Assembly: GCA_964352625.1 (NCBI GenBank)
Contig: CAYGSD010000010.1
Location: 62,001 to 126,000, forward strand
Length of the DNA stretch: 64,000 bases
Source of the DNA: JAAEPI01 sp964352625
GTDB lineage: Bacteria > Bacteroidota > Bacteroidia > Cytophagales > Cyclobacteriaceae
Direction: 5' to 3'
Positions 42,012 through 50,543 of the stretch are shown in pieces. The notes under the pieces were generated by a model. The model was not told the origin of the DNA. It did not search any database and saw nothing but the letters and a program-made list of their open reading frames with translations. Every line of letters starts with the position of its first letter. Positions within the stretch are counted from its first letter, which is position 1. Position numbers and translations under genes: made by a program.

Positions 42012-44374
42012 TGAACGCCGAGCAAGACCATCCGCAATACCAAGATCAGGACATTCTTTCGTCCTTCGATCCGGAGAAGTTCAAGATGATCCTCAGCAAA
42101 AGCTGGATTTATCTGATCATATTTCTGATCACAACTGTTGCTTCGGCGTACGTGTATGTTCGCTACACCAAGCCCGTTTATGAGTCTTCTTCAGTGATCA
42201 AATTAAATTTTGAAAGTGAAGCTTCCGTTTTGGACATCTCCTCGCCGGTAATCAAGCAGGAAGGTGAAATATCTGGCGAAATAGAACTACTGAAATCCAG
42301 ATTGTTCTTTGGCAAAGTGGCCGAAGCGGTAGACAATGATGTAAGTTACTTTCGATACGGAAGGGTCTTGGATGATGAACGATTCGGGATCAGCCCCTTT
42401 GAAGTTTCTTACAAAGTGAAAAATGGTGCCTACTACAATCAGGCCATTGATCTTACCATTCTAGACAAAGAAACCTTCAACCTGACCTTGAATGATACAA
42501 CTAAGAAATATCGGTTTGGTGAAGACATTTCAACTCCAGATATCAACCTTTTAGTCTCCAAAACTAAGAACTTCAGTTCTGGGGCAGAGGGGCCCTATTA
42601 TTTCATCATCAACACCAATGAAGCCATTGTTGATTTCCTACAAGAGAATGTAAATGTGGTGCCTGAAAGTTTTACCGCAAAGACACTCAAAATCAGCATT
42701 TTGGATTACAACCGAAAGAAGGCGCAAGTATTCGTAAATGCCATTGACTCCATCTATGAAATCTATACCCGAGATGCCAAGAATCGTGCGTTGGAGCAAA
42801 AGATAGAGTTCCTGGATCGACGCATCGAAGCAACAGAGGAGGTTCTTCAAAGTTTCGAAGACTACTTTGAGAACTTCACCATACAAAATAGATCGACCAA
42901 TCTTGGAAATGACCTAACCAAAACCATACAGCAATTGGATGAACTTGACTCCATCCAATTCAAGCTAAAATCAAGAGATTCGGAAATCAGTATCCTTAAA
43001 GAAAAGCTGGAATCGGGGGAGCCCCTGATCCTCAATCAGGTCTTCATTGAGCGATTCCCAGAATCGATCAAAACCTTGCTTTCAGAATACCAGCTGGGGA
43101 TAAGTGAGCGATCAAAAAAATTATCTTCTTACAGTGAAAACACTTTTGTAATCAAGCAACTCAACGAAGAGATCGATCTCACCAAAACAAGATTACTTGC
43201 AGTCGTAAATGGCTACCAAGACAACCTCAAAAGCCAAATCAGCAATATAGCGTCACGAAAAGCCTTGCTGGAAACAAGTCTACTACAGCTACCATCATTA
43301 GAAACCGAGTATTCTAAAAACAGAAGACTTTATACCCAGCAGGAGGAGTTCATGCTCTCACTGAGACAGGCGAAAATGGAGATCGAAATTACGCGAGCTG
43401 GCACAGTCACAGACATTGTGATCCTTTCTCCCGCCTCCTATCCATTGTCACCCGTACAACCCCAAAAATTACTGATCTATGCCTTTAGCGTTATCGCTGG
43501 CTTGATCATAGGAGTTGTGTTTCTACTGCTTAGATACCTTGTCAATAACCGTATTACGGGAATTGGAGAACTTGAAAGACTTATAAATGTGCCCATTCTT
43601 GGGTCTATTCCTTTTTATAGGCAGGAGAAATTGCCAAACACTAAAATGGTCATAGAGCAAGATTCGAAATCGTCGCTCAGCGAGGCGCTCCGAACCGTCC
43701 GTACCAACATGGAGTTTATGAACGGCACAGGCAGCAAACATATAATATCTATCACCTCCACTGTATCCGGGGAAGGCAAAACCTTTATCGGGGTAAATCT
43801 CGGAGCGATCATAGCTCTTTCTGGTTTGAAAGTATGTGTAGTGGACATTGATATGAGAAAGCCAAAAATTCATATGGCATTTGAAAAGCCAAGCAATAAT
43901 GTGGGTGTGAGTACAATTTTGGCTGGTAAAACCAAGATATCAGAGGGGCTGAATAAAACGAAAATTGAAAACCTCAGCTATTTACCCGCAGGGCCTATTC
44001 CCCCGAACCCTTCCGAACTTCTTCTTGGAGAAACCTTTGACAAAATGGTGAAGCAGCTAAGTGAAGAATTCGACATGGTTATCCTAGATACTCCACCTGT
44101 AGGGTTGGTGACGGATGGTATTTTAGTTATGAAGAAAGCCGACCTGCAACTGTATGTCGTCAGATCAGGTTATTCAAAAAGAGCCTATGTGAAAACCATT
44201 GATAACCTTAAGAAAACAAACCGCTTTGACAAACTAACCGTAATATTCAATTCACTGAAAGGCAACAGCGGATATGGGTATGGGTATGGGTACGGTTATG
44301 GGTACGGACAAGGATACTATGAGGAGGAATCATCCAAGTCAAATTTCATCAGCTCGGTTAAATCACTTTTCTAA
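42011..44374 (+). CDS. Polysaccharide co-polymerase with tyrosine autokinase (BY-kinase)
   Basis: 787 residues. The N-terminal Wzz domain is framed by membrane helices (WIYLIIFLITTVASAYVYV near 35, and KLLIYAFSVIAGLIIGVVFLL near 490) with a coiled-coil periplasmic part. The C-terminal kinase has Walker A SGEGKTFIGVNLG (about 584), Walker A' CVVDIDMRKPK and Walker B VILDTPPVG. It ends in a Gly-Tyr run, GYGYGYGYGYGYGQGYY, the autophosphorylated tyrosine cluster. Such proteins set chain length and drive export of capsule or exopolysaccharide. GTG start overlaps the previous stop by one base, and the next ATG overlaps its own stop. Confidence 0.93.
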   Translation: MNAEQDHPQYQDQDILSSFDPEKFKMILSKSWIYLIIFLITTVASAYVYVRYTKPVYESSSVIKLNFESEASVLDISSPVIKQEGEISGEIELLKSRLFFGKVAEAVDNDVSYFRYGRVLDDERFGISPFEVSYKVKNGAYYNQAIDLTILDKETFNLTLNDTTKKYRFGEDISTPDINLLVSKTKNFSSGAEGPYYFIINTNEAIVDFLQENVNVVPESFTAKTLKISILDYNRKKAQVFVNAIDSIYEIYTRDAKNRALEQKIEFLDRRIEATEEVLQSFEDYFENFTIQNRSTNLGNDLTKTIQQLDELDSIQFKLKSRDSEISILKEKLESGEPLILNQVFIERFPESIKTLLSEYQLGISERSKKLSSYSENTFVIKQLNEEIDLTKTRLLAVVNGYQDNLKSQISNIASRKALLETSLLQLPSLETEYSKNRRLYTQQEEFMLSLRQAKMEIEITRAGTVTDIVILSPASYPLSPVQPQKLLIYAFSVIAGLIIGVVFLLLRYLVNNRITGIGELERLINVPILGSIPFYRQEKLPNTKMVIEQDSKSSLSEALRTVRTNMEFMNGTGSKHIISITSTVSGEGKTFIGVNLGAIIALSGLKVCVVDIDMRKPKIHMAFEKPSNNVGVSTILAGKTKISEGLNKTKIENLSYLPAGPIPPNPSELLLGETFDKMVKQLSEEFDMVILDTPPVGLVTDGILVMKKADLQLYVVRSGYSKRAYVKTIDNLKKTNRFDKLTVIFNSLKGNSGYGYGYGYGYGYGQGYYEEESSKSNFISSVKSLF
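44269..44318 (+). repeat. Tandem 6-bp repeat encoding the Gly-Tyr tail
   Basis: GGATAT, GGGTAT and GGGTAC/GGTTAT units follow one another about six times without a break, then GGACAAGGATAC. Each unit encodes Gly-Tyr, so gain or loss of units would change the number of phosphorylatable tyrosines without shifting frame. Confidence 0.85.
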
Positions 44375-45090
44375 TGTTCTTTAGATCAACTGGTCAGCTT
44401 CAATTGGACGTTGACCTTCACTCTCACCTAGTGCCAGGCGTGGATGATGGCGTTAAGACTATGGAGGAGGCTTTGAAATTAATACATGTTTTCTGGCGGC
44501 TAGGCTACAAAAAACTAATTACTACGCCTCATATTTCTGAGAATTACTACCCGAACAGCATTGACTACCTAAAAGGAAATTTCAATGAGTTAGTACATGC
44601 GGTAAATAAGGAGCAAATTCCCATAGACCTCCAGCTTGGCGCTGAATACATGGTGGATGGCAAATTGTTGCATTCCCTGAAAAACAAAGAGGAGCTTTTG
44701 AGTTGGAATGGCCACATACTCATCGAAACGTCTTTTCAGTCTCTCCCTCTTTTTGTTGACGAGGTATTGTTCGAAATCCAATCAACAGGACTAATTCCGG
44801 TTTTGGCCCATCCTGAACGATATGCCTATTTCTTTGGTAAAGAGGATAAGCTAATTGACCTGCGGAATCGAGGGGTCAAGATGCAAATAACCGCCGGATC
44901 ATTGGCTGGCTATTATGGAAAGGAAGAGAAGAAAATGGCGCAAAAACTTTTGAATAAGGGGGCAGTAGATTTCATTGGTTCTGATGTGCACGGCGCTCGA
45001 CACATTGAGTATCTCGAGAAGGGCCTCAGGAGTAAGCACTTGAAAAAACGAGCTAAAGGTGAATTTCTAAACCAAGGCCTACTCTATTAG
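44374..45090 (+). CDS. PHP-type tyrosine-protein phosphatase (CpsB/YwqE-like)
   Basis: 238 residues. The PHP metal-binding motifs are clear: DLHSHLVPGVDDGVKTMEEA, TTPHISENYYPN, LILGAEYM-like QLGAEYMVDG, LAHPERY and DFIGSDVHGARH. These enzymes remove phosphate from the tyrosine tail of BY-kinases, which is the preceding gene, overlapping by one base. It is the counterpart that resets polysaccharide export. The export operon ends here; no flippase, polymerase or further transferases follow. Confidence 0.9.
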   Translation: MFFRSTGQLQLDVDLHSHLVPGVDDGVKTMEEALKLIHVFWRLGYKKLITTPHISENYYPNSIDYLKGNFNELVHAVNKEQIPIDLQLGAEYMVDGKLLHSLKNKEELLSWNGHILIETSFQSLPLFVDEVLFEIQSTGLIPVLAHPERYAYFFGKEDKLIDLRNRGVKMQITAGSLAGYYGKEEKKMAQKLLNKGAVDFIGSDVHGARHIEYLEKGLRSKHLKKRAKGEFLNQGLLY

Positions 45091-45180
45091 TGTGGAAAAC
45101 TTTCCGTGTTTTGGTAACAAAAACCATAAAAAAAAGCCCTTATATTGTCTTAATCAGCTTGTTGAACGATAGAATATTGT

Positions 45181-46584
45181 ATGCAGGAAGAATATAAACG
45201 CAAGGAGGAGAAGGAGTTAATAACAAGGTTTGAAGCCTTCCTTAAGAATGGGGAAAGTTTCTATTTCGACGAGGATACGTACCTCCAGATCATTTCTTAC
45301 TACGTTCAGCAGGACAAAATCAAGAAGGCCAGAAAGGCCTGCACGATAGCGCATGAGCAATTTCCTTACTCTACGGACATTGCCATGGAAGCGGCAGACA
45401 TTCTAGTGAAAAGCGACGCGATTAATGAAGCCCTAGAGATTATCGACCACACTTTACTAATTCATCCGAACGATCCTGAATTGCTCTTGCAAAAGGGGTC
45501 GATTCTATCCATGAAGGAATCCTACCCTGAAGCCATCGAGTGCTTCGAGCGGGTGCTGGAAAACTGGGAAGAGAAAGACGAAATTTATTATAGCATTGGG
45601 TTGGCGTATCAAGGAATGGGCAAATACGATCTGGCTGCCGACAGCTACAAGCAGGCCATTGAAGCGAACATGCACAATGAAAACGCCTTGTATGAGTTGG
45701 CCTATTGCTTGGATTTATCCGGACAGCTTGAGAGCAGCTTAGATTACTATCATAAGTTCATTGATCAGGATCCTTACTCCGAGTACGCATGGTACAACTT
45801 AGGAATAGTTTACAATAAACTAAAAAGGTATCAAGAAGCCGTTGATGCATATGAATATGCCATTGCCATAGAAGACGAATTCAGCAGTGCCTACTTCAAT
45901 CTGGCCAATGCCCAGATGAATCTAGAGCAATCGGATAAGGCTCTTTCTAACTACCTAAAGACGCTCGATATTGAAGGGCCTTCAGCGGAAATTTACTGCC
46001 ACATAGGTTCTGCCTATGAGAAAATGGAACACTTTGATTTGGCAGTGAAATATTACCAAAAAGCAACCAAGCTAGATCAAATGTACCATGAGGCCTGGTT
46101 CGGAATTGGCGTGAGCTTAGCCGTACAAGAGAAATGGTACGAGGCTATTCACTTCCTGAACAAAGCGCTGAGAATAGATAATGAGAATGGGGCCTATTGG
46201 AAAGCCGTAGCTGATGCCGAGTTCAAAACCGGCAACATAGTGTCGGCCTTGGAAGCATATACTGAAGCAAGTGAAATGGATCCCGACAACCCTCAAGTAT
46301 GGTTGGATTGGTCCCTGATCTACCATGAGCAAGGAGAGCATGACAAAGCCATCAATGTGCTGGAAGCGGGGCTTGATGAAATTCCTGATTTCGCAGAATT
46401 GTACTACCGATCAGTGGTCTATTTTATGGCTGCTGGTAATTATAAGCATGCCATAAACAAACTGGAAACTGCCCTGATGTTGGATTACAAAGGTCATAAG
46501 GTGCTATTCGACTTTTTTCCAGACTTGCCCACACAAAAAGCTCTGTATCGAATTATTGAGAGATACAAGGATTCTGAGGAGTAG
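45181..46584 (+). CDS. Tetratricopeptide repeat protein
   Basis: 467 residues made almost wholly of TPR units, about twelve by eye (for example EIYYSIGLAYQGMGKYDLAADSYKQAIEA and YAWYNLGIVYNKLKRYQEAVDAYEYAIAI pieces). No signal peptide or membrane helix, so it is a cytoplasmic scaffold or adaptor. No enzymatic domain. The partner is unknown. It is separated from the export operon by 90 bp without a clear terminator. Confidence 0.88.
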   Translation: MQEEYKRKEEKELITRFEAFLKNGESFYFDEDTYLQIISYYVQQDKIKKARKACTIAHEQFPYSTDIAMEAADILVKSDAINEALEIIDHTLLIHPNDPELLLQKGSILSMKESYPEAIECFERVLENWEEKDEIYYSIGLAYQGMGKYDLAADSYKQAIEANMHNENALYELAYCLDLSGQLESSLDYYHKFIDQDPYSEYAWYNLGIVYNKLKRYQEAVDAYEYAIAIEDEFSSAYFNLANAQMNLEQSDKALSNYLKTLDIEGPSAEIYCHIGSAYEKMEHFDLAVKYYQKATKLDQMYHEAWFGIGVSLAVQEKWYEAIHFLNKALRIDNENGAYWKAVADAEFKTGNIVSALEAYTEASEMDPDNPQVWLDWSLIYHEQGEHDKAINVLEAGLDEIPDFAELYYRSVVYFMAAGNYKHAINKLETALMLDYKGHKVLFDFFPDLPTQKALYRIIERYKDSEE

Positions 46585-46600
46585 AATCCATCGAACAGTT

Positions 46601-46608
46601 TATTTTTG
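46601..46608 (+). promoter_or_regulatory. Possible -7 box before the comA-like gene
   Basis: TATTTTTG matches TAnnTTTG, 32 bp before the start codon. The -33 element is not obvious. Confidence 0.3.
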
Positions 46609-46640
46609 CGCATCACAAAAAAGATAACCAGCCTAATCGC

Positions 46641-47396
46641 ATGAATTATACTTTAAAGAATATCCCTGAAAGAACGTCCAAGCCACGAACAGAAGGGTTC
46701 ACAATGGTCATGGACAAGGGATTGAGTTTACGAGAAGTTGAAGACTTAATCGAAACCTCAGGAGGACTTTTCGACATAGTGAAACTTGGCTGGGCTACTT
46801 CTTACGTCACTCCAAATCTTGATCAAAAAATTAAACTTTATCAGGAGGCTGGCATTCCTTGCTACCTGGGAGGTACACTATTCGAGGCATTTTACGTTCG
46901 CGAGCAACTGGAAGATTACAAAAGGGTTCTTGAAAAGTATAACCTCGAGCATTGTGAGGTGTCGGATGGCTCTGTCAGCATGGATCATGATCACAAATGT
47001 GAACTTATCGCGGAGTTTTCGAAGTTGGTAACTGTCCTTTCAGAGGTTGGGTCAAAGGATGCAACGAAAATCATTCCCCCTTATAAGTGGATTCAGCAAA
47101 TGCAAACGGAGCTGGACGCAGGAGCTTGGAAGGTCATTGGTGAGGCACGAGAAGGTGGGAACGTCGGCCTTTTCAGAGATTCAGGAGAAGTTCGACAGGG
47201 TTTGGTAGAAGAGATTTTGACTCAAATCCCAACGGAAAAAATCATCTGGGAAGCTCCTCAAAAAGCTCAGCAAGTTTGGTTCATCAAGCTTTGTGGCACC
47301 AATGTAAACCTTGGAAACATCGCCCCAAATGAAGTCATTCCCTTGGAAACGATCCGTTTGGGATTGCGAGGAGATACCTTCGATCACTTTTTGTAA
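46641..47396 (+). CDS. comA: Phosphosulfolactate synthase (ComA family)
   Basis: 251 residues with the ComA TIM-barrel pattern: KPRTEGFTMVMDKGLSLREVEDLIE, DIVKLGWATSYV, CYLGGTLFEAF, CEVSDGSVSM and the end of the barrel VIGEAREGGNVGLFRDSGEVR, IWEAPQKAQQVWFI and FGANVNLGNI-like CGTNVNLGNIAPNEV. The known enzyme adds sulfite to phosphoenolpyruvate, the first step of coenzyme M synthesis in archaea. Bacteroidota do not use coenzyme M; a role in making sulfolactate or cysteate-type precursors for sulfonolipids is an inference. The DUF368 gene follows after 3 bases. Confidence 0.85.
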   Translation: MNYTLKNIPERTSKPRTEGFTMVMDKGLSLREVEDLIETSGGLFDIVKLGWATSYVTPNLDQKIKLYQEAGIPCYLGGTLFEAFYVREQLEDYKRVLEKYNLEHCEVSDGSVSMDHDHKCELIAEFSKLVTVLSEVGSKDATKIIPPYKWIQQMQTELDAGAWKVIGEAREGGNVGLFRDSGEVRQGLVEEILTQIPTEKIIWEAPQKAQQVWFIKLCGTNVNLGNIAPNEVIPLETIRLGLRGDTFDHFL

Positions 47397-47399
47397 GCA

Positions 47400-48287
47400 A
47401 TGCATAGCCTCCTCCTCGTATTGAAGGGTATGGCCATGGGAGCAGCCAACGTTATACCTGGCGTGTCTGGCGGTACAATAGCCTTCATTACCGGTGTTTA
47501 TGAGCGCCTAATAGCCGCACTTAGAAACATTGATGTCCAAGCCGTCAAATTGTTTTTCACAGGTAAGTGGAAATCGGTTGCCGAGCACATTGATTTTGCT
47601 TTCCTATTCTGGCTTTTTCTAGGAGTGGGGATTAGCATTCTGAGTTTGGCAAAAGTTTTGGAATGGGCCTTCGAGGTGCACGAGTCCCTTACTTTGGCTT
47701 TCTTTTTCGGGCTGATCATCGCATCAATCCTTGGTGTCGGAAGACAAATCGAAAAATTCAACGGGACGGTAATTCTTGCCCTAGTCGTAGGGTGCGCAAT
47801 CGCCGTTGCGATAGCTTTTCTTCCTCCCGCCACGGAAAACACATCCATTTTATACATCATTCTTTGCGGTGCTGTTGCGGTGTGCAGCATGATCCTTCCC
47901 GGCCTTTCTGGCTCATACATCCTCCTTCTCATGGGGAATTACCTCCTTGTGCTTTCAGCCATCAGCACTTTTAATTTTGGCATTCTCGGCCCACTCATGA
48001 TCGGCGTAGTGCTCGGACTAATTTTATTTTCCCGATTGCTCCATTGGCTTTTTGAAAATTACAAGGACGCCACTATCGCCTTGCTCACAGGTTTTGTTGC
48101 CGGATCCCTCCTAATTATTTGGCCATGGAAAAACGCAACGTACATTTTGGTCAATGAAGAACAGAAAGCTACCGGCTATGAATGGATCGCTCCTACTAAG
48201 GATTCCAATCTAGCCATTGCCCTTGCTTTGATGATCGTGGGCTTTCTTACCGTCTGGATCATGGATCGGGCTTCTTCCAAAGCATAA
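47400..48287 (+). CDS. DUF368 polytopic membrane protein (PopT-like)
   Basis: 295 residues with about nine helices. The DUF368 signature is present at the start (LKGMAMGAANVIPGVSGGTIAFITGVYERLI) and again in the middle repeat (CSMILPGLSGSYILLLMGNY). Members of this family have been reported to translocate undecaprenyl phosphate back across the membrane for reuse in cell-wall and polysaccharide synthesis. That fits the export genes nearby. The charged final residues are cytoplasmic. Confidence 0.88.
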   Translation: MHSLLLVLKGMAMGAANVIPGVSGGTIAFITGVYERLIAALRNIDVQAVKLFFTGKWKSVAEHIDFAFLFWLFLGVGISILSLAKVLEWAFEVHESLTLAFFFGLIIASILGVGRQIEKFNGTVILALVVGCAIAVAIAFLPPATENTSILYIILCGAVAVCSMILPGLSGSYILLLMGNYLLVLSAISTFNFGILGPLMIGVVLGLILFSRLLHWLFENYKDATIALLTGFVAGSLLIIWPWKNATYILVNEEQKATGYEWIAPTKDSNLAIALALMIVGFLTVWIMDRASSKA

Positions 48288-48365
48288 CCAAGCTTTATTT
48301 TCCTTTTTTTCTCAACTTGTGTAACCATCCTGGTTTCGCGCAGTTATGCCTTTGAATTTCACCAA

Positions 48366-48917
48366 ATGAACCCTATCGACGATCACGCCTTAATGCTGAA
48401 AGTGAAAGCCGGGGATTTCGGAAAGCTCAATCTGCTGTATGCGCGCTATAGCAGACGCTTTTTCGGATTCTTCTACGGCATGACCAAAGATGGAGCTACG
48501 AGCGAGGATTTGGTACAGAATGTCTTCGAACGAATTCTGAAATACAAGCACACCTACTCAGAGGATGGGGACTTTGAAGTGTGGGCGTTCAGGTTAGCCA
48601 GAAATATTCACCATGATCATTACAAAAAGGAAAAGCGCTATTCTTTTCAGGATGACATGGAACCTTGGGAAGGTCAAATCAGCGATAATTCTACCACCGA
48701 AACCGAGATTGAAAAGGGAGATGAACTAACGTATCTGCAACGAGCACTAGACAAGTTGAGCGATGACAAAAGGGAATTAATTGAAATGGTGAGGTTTCAA
48801 AAAGTGAAGTACGCCAGTGCTGCTGACATTTTGGGATTGACTGAAAGTGCAGTAAAAGTGCGGGTGCACAGAATCATGAAAGAATTGAAAGAAACGTATT
48901 TAAAACTAGATGTGTGA
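48366..48917 (+). CDS. ECF-type RNA polymerase sigma factor
   Basis: 183 residues with region 2 (about 15-85: LNLLYARYSRRFFGFFYGMTKD, SEDLVQNVFERILKYKHTY, FEVWAFRLARNIHHDHYKKEK) and region 4 (about 118-178: LQRALDKLSDDKRELIEMVRFQKVKYASAADILGL). This is the standard group 4 layout of Bacteroidota. Its stop overlaps the ATG of the membrane protein gene that follows, the likely anti-sigma factor. It probably controls this four-gene operon. Confidence 0.9.
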   Translation: MNPIDDHALMLKVKAGDFGKLNLLYARYSRRFFGFFYGMTKDGATSEDLVQNVFERILKYKHTYSEDGDFEVWAFRLARNIHHDHYKKEKRYSFQDDMEPWEGQISDNSTTETEIEKGDELTYLQRALDKLSDDKRELIEMVRFQKVKYASAADILGLTESAVKVRVHRIMKELKETYLKLDV

Positions 48918-49699
48918 TGGAAAAGGAAAGAGCAATTGAACTTTGGCAAGAGCACCTCAGCGGAATTATTTCCGAAGAGAACAACGCCGAACTCCAAAGT
49001 TTCATTATCAAGAATCCTGAACTCAGGGCCGAATTGGAGTCTTCGGCTCACACTTGGGATTTGTTAGGTCAACTAAAAAGACCAGAACCATCCGCTCAGA
49101 TGGACGCTCGATTCCACGCCATGATGGCCGCTCAGAAACAGCCCAAAGAGTCTCTGAACATATCTGAGCTTTTCATGAATTGGATAGCAAGAGGATGGCA
49201 GGTTGGATTGGCATCTCTAATTATCGGAGTAATCATAGGCGGGCTTCTCTTGCCATCAACATCTCAAAACAAAGAGGTGGCCTCATTGACTGACGAAATT
49301 CAAGAAATGAAAAAAATGATGATGCTCACGCTCATTCAGCAGCCCAAAGCTCAGGATCGCATCCAAGCCGTGAACATGGCTTCTGGCATCTCTTCAAATG
49401 ACTCAAAAGTGATTGATGCACTAATCGCAACGCTAAATACTGATGACAATTTGAATGTACGACTGGCGGCTGTCGAAACTCTCACAAGTCTTGGCAACTC
49501 GCCCAAAGCTCGCCGGGCACTTGTTAGTGCGATTGGCCTACAAGAATCCCCCATAGTTCAGGTGGCCATAGCTGATGCACTCGTACTTATTCAGGCTAAA
49601 AACTCTGTGAAGGAACTTGAAAAATTAAGAGAGACCGTCGAAGATGACTTGGTGAAGTTCAAACTCGATGAAAGTATTAAAACTCTAAAAAGTATCTAA
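48917..49699 (+). CDS. Membrane protein with HEAT repeats, probable anti-sigma factor
   Basis: 260 residues from ATG 48917. The cytoplasmic N-terminus (EKERAIELWQEHLSGIISEENNAEL) looks like the short zinc-finger-free anti-sigma segment. One membrane helix (about 97-117, VGLASLIIGVIIGGLLL) follows, then a coiled segment (EVASLTDEIQEMKKMMM) and periplasmic HEAT-like repeats (VIDALIATLNTDDNLNVRLAAVETLTSLG and two more). It resembles anti-sigma proteins that combine a sensor domain with a sigma-binding end. The two DUF4097 genes downstream are candidate ligands or targets. Confidence 0.72.
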   Translation: MEKERAIELWQEHLSGIISEENNAELQSFIIKNPELRAELESSAHTWDLLGQLKRPEPSAQMDARFHAMMAAQKQPKESLNISELFMNWIARGWQVGLASLIIGVIIGGLLLPSTSQNKEVASLTDEIQEMKKMMMLTLIQQPKAQDRIQAVNMASGISSNDSKVIDALIATLNTDDNLNVRLAAVETLTSLGNSPKARRALVSAIGLQESPIVQVAIADALVLIQAKNSVKELEKLRETVEDDLVKFKLDESIKTLKSI

Positions 49700-49700
49700 A

Positions 49701-50543
49701 ATGAAAATTCTAATCTTACTACTAATAATGCTGGACCCATCTCCCAAGGAGGAGACCATCAAAATCAGCAAAACATACGATGTGAAGTCTGCTGAGCATC
49801 TTCAGGTGATCGTGCAAAATGTCTATGGATCAGTGAGAGTTCAACCCTCCACAAGCGGAAAAGTAGAACTCGAACTTGAGATCAAAATCAAAGCGAATTC
49901 TGATAAACTGATGGCACTTGCAAAAAAAGAGCTTGAGCTTGGTGAATACATTGAGCAAGACACTCTTGCTTTTTATACCAAAGCTCCTTGGGTTCAGAAT
50001 TGCAATGGCTCGCCTTACAAAGGCTTCAATTGGAACAACGGGCCGGACTATCAGTTCTCTTATGAGTACGTCCTGAAGATTCCGAAGACTTCTATGATCA
50101 GCGCCAACACCGTGAATGATGGGGAGGTAATCGTGGAGAATATTCAGGGTGAAGTGAAAGTAGGAAACGTAAACGGAGGCGTTGAAGTCAAGAATGTATA
50201 CCGCTTAGCGGGAGCTTCTACTGTCAACGGTGATGTGAAAATTAACTTCCTTAGAGCACCTAAAGAAGCCATTAATTTTCGAACCGTCAATGGCGATTTC
50301 CAATTGGAATTTCCAAAAGATTTTGCCGCCACAGTCTACTTCGACTCAATGAACGGCGAAATGTATTCCTCATTTGATTATGAGGACGCAAAGCCAAAAG
50401 TGGAGACCTCTCATGGAGGAAAAGGAGCCAAATACAAAATCAGCTCAAAAACAGGAGTAGTAATAGGTTCAGGTGGCCCTGAACTCAATTTCTCCAGCAT
50501 TAATGGAAATGTTTATCTAAGAAAGCAAAACACAGGATCATGA
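49701..50543 (+). CDS. DUF4097-type beta-helix protein, exported
   Basis: 280 residues. A short hydrophobic N-terminus (MKILILLLIMLDP) is a weak secretion signal. The body is a right-handed beta-helix-like repeat, with repeated motifs NVNGGVEVKNV, STVNGDVKINF, RTVNGDFQLEF and SINGNVYLRK, as in DUF4097/adhesin-like families. Their function is not established. Three bases overlap the next gene. Confidence 0.75.
   Translation: MKILILLLIMLDPSPKEETIKISKTYDVKSAEHLQVIVQNVYGSVRVQPSTSGKVELELEIKIKANSDKLMALAKKELELGEYIEQDTLAFYTKAPWVQNCNGSPYKGFNWNNGPDYQFSYEYVLKIPKTSMISANTVNDGEVIVENIQGEVKVGNVNGGVEVKNVYRLAGASTVNGDVKINFLRAPKEAINFRTVNGDFQLEFPKDFAATVYFDSMNGEMYSSFDYEDAKPKVETSHGGKGAKYKISSKTGVVIGSGGPELNFSSINGNVYLRKQNTGS

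Noticed and set aside
44269..44318. Short tandem repeats as a CRISPR-like array
   Set aside because: The units are contiguous 6-mers without spacers and encode the Gly-Tyr tail of the kinase.
40025..45090. Complete capsule locus
   Set aside because: Only one transferase plus export, kinase and phosphatase genes are present; flippase, polymerase and initiating transferase are missing.
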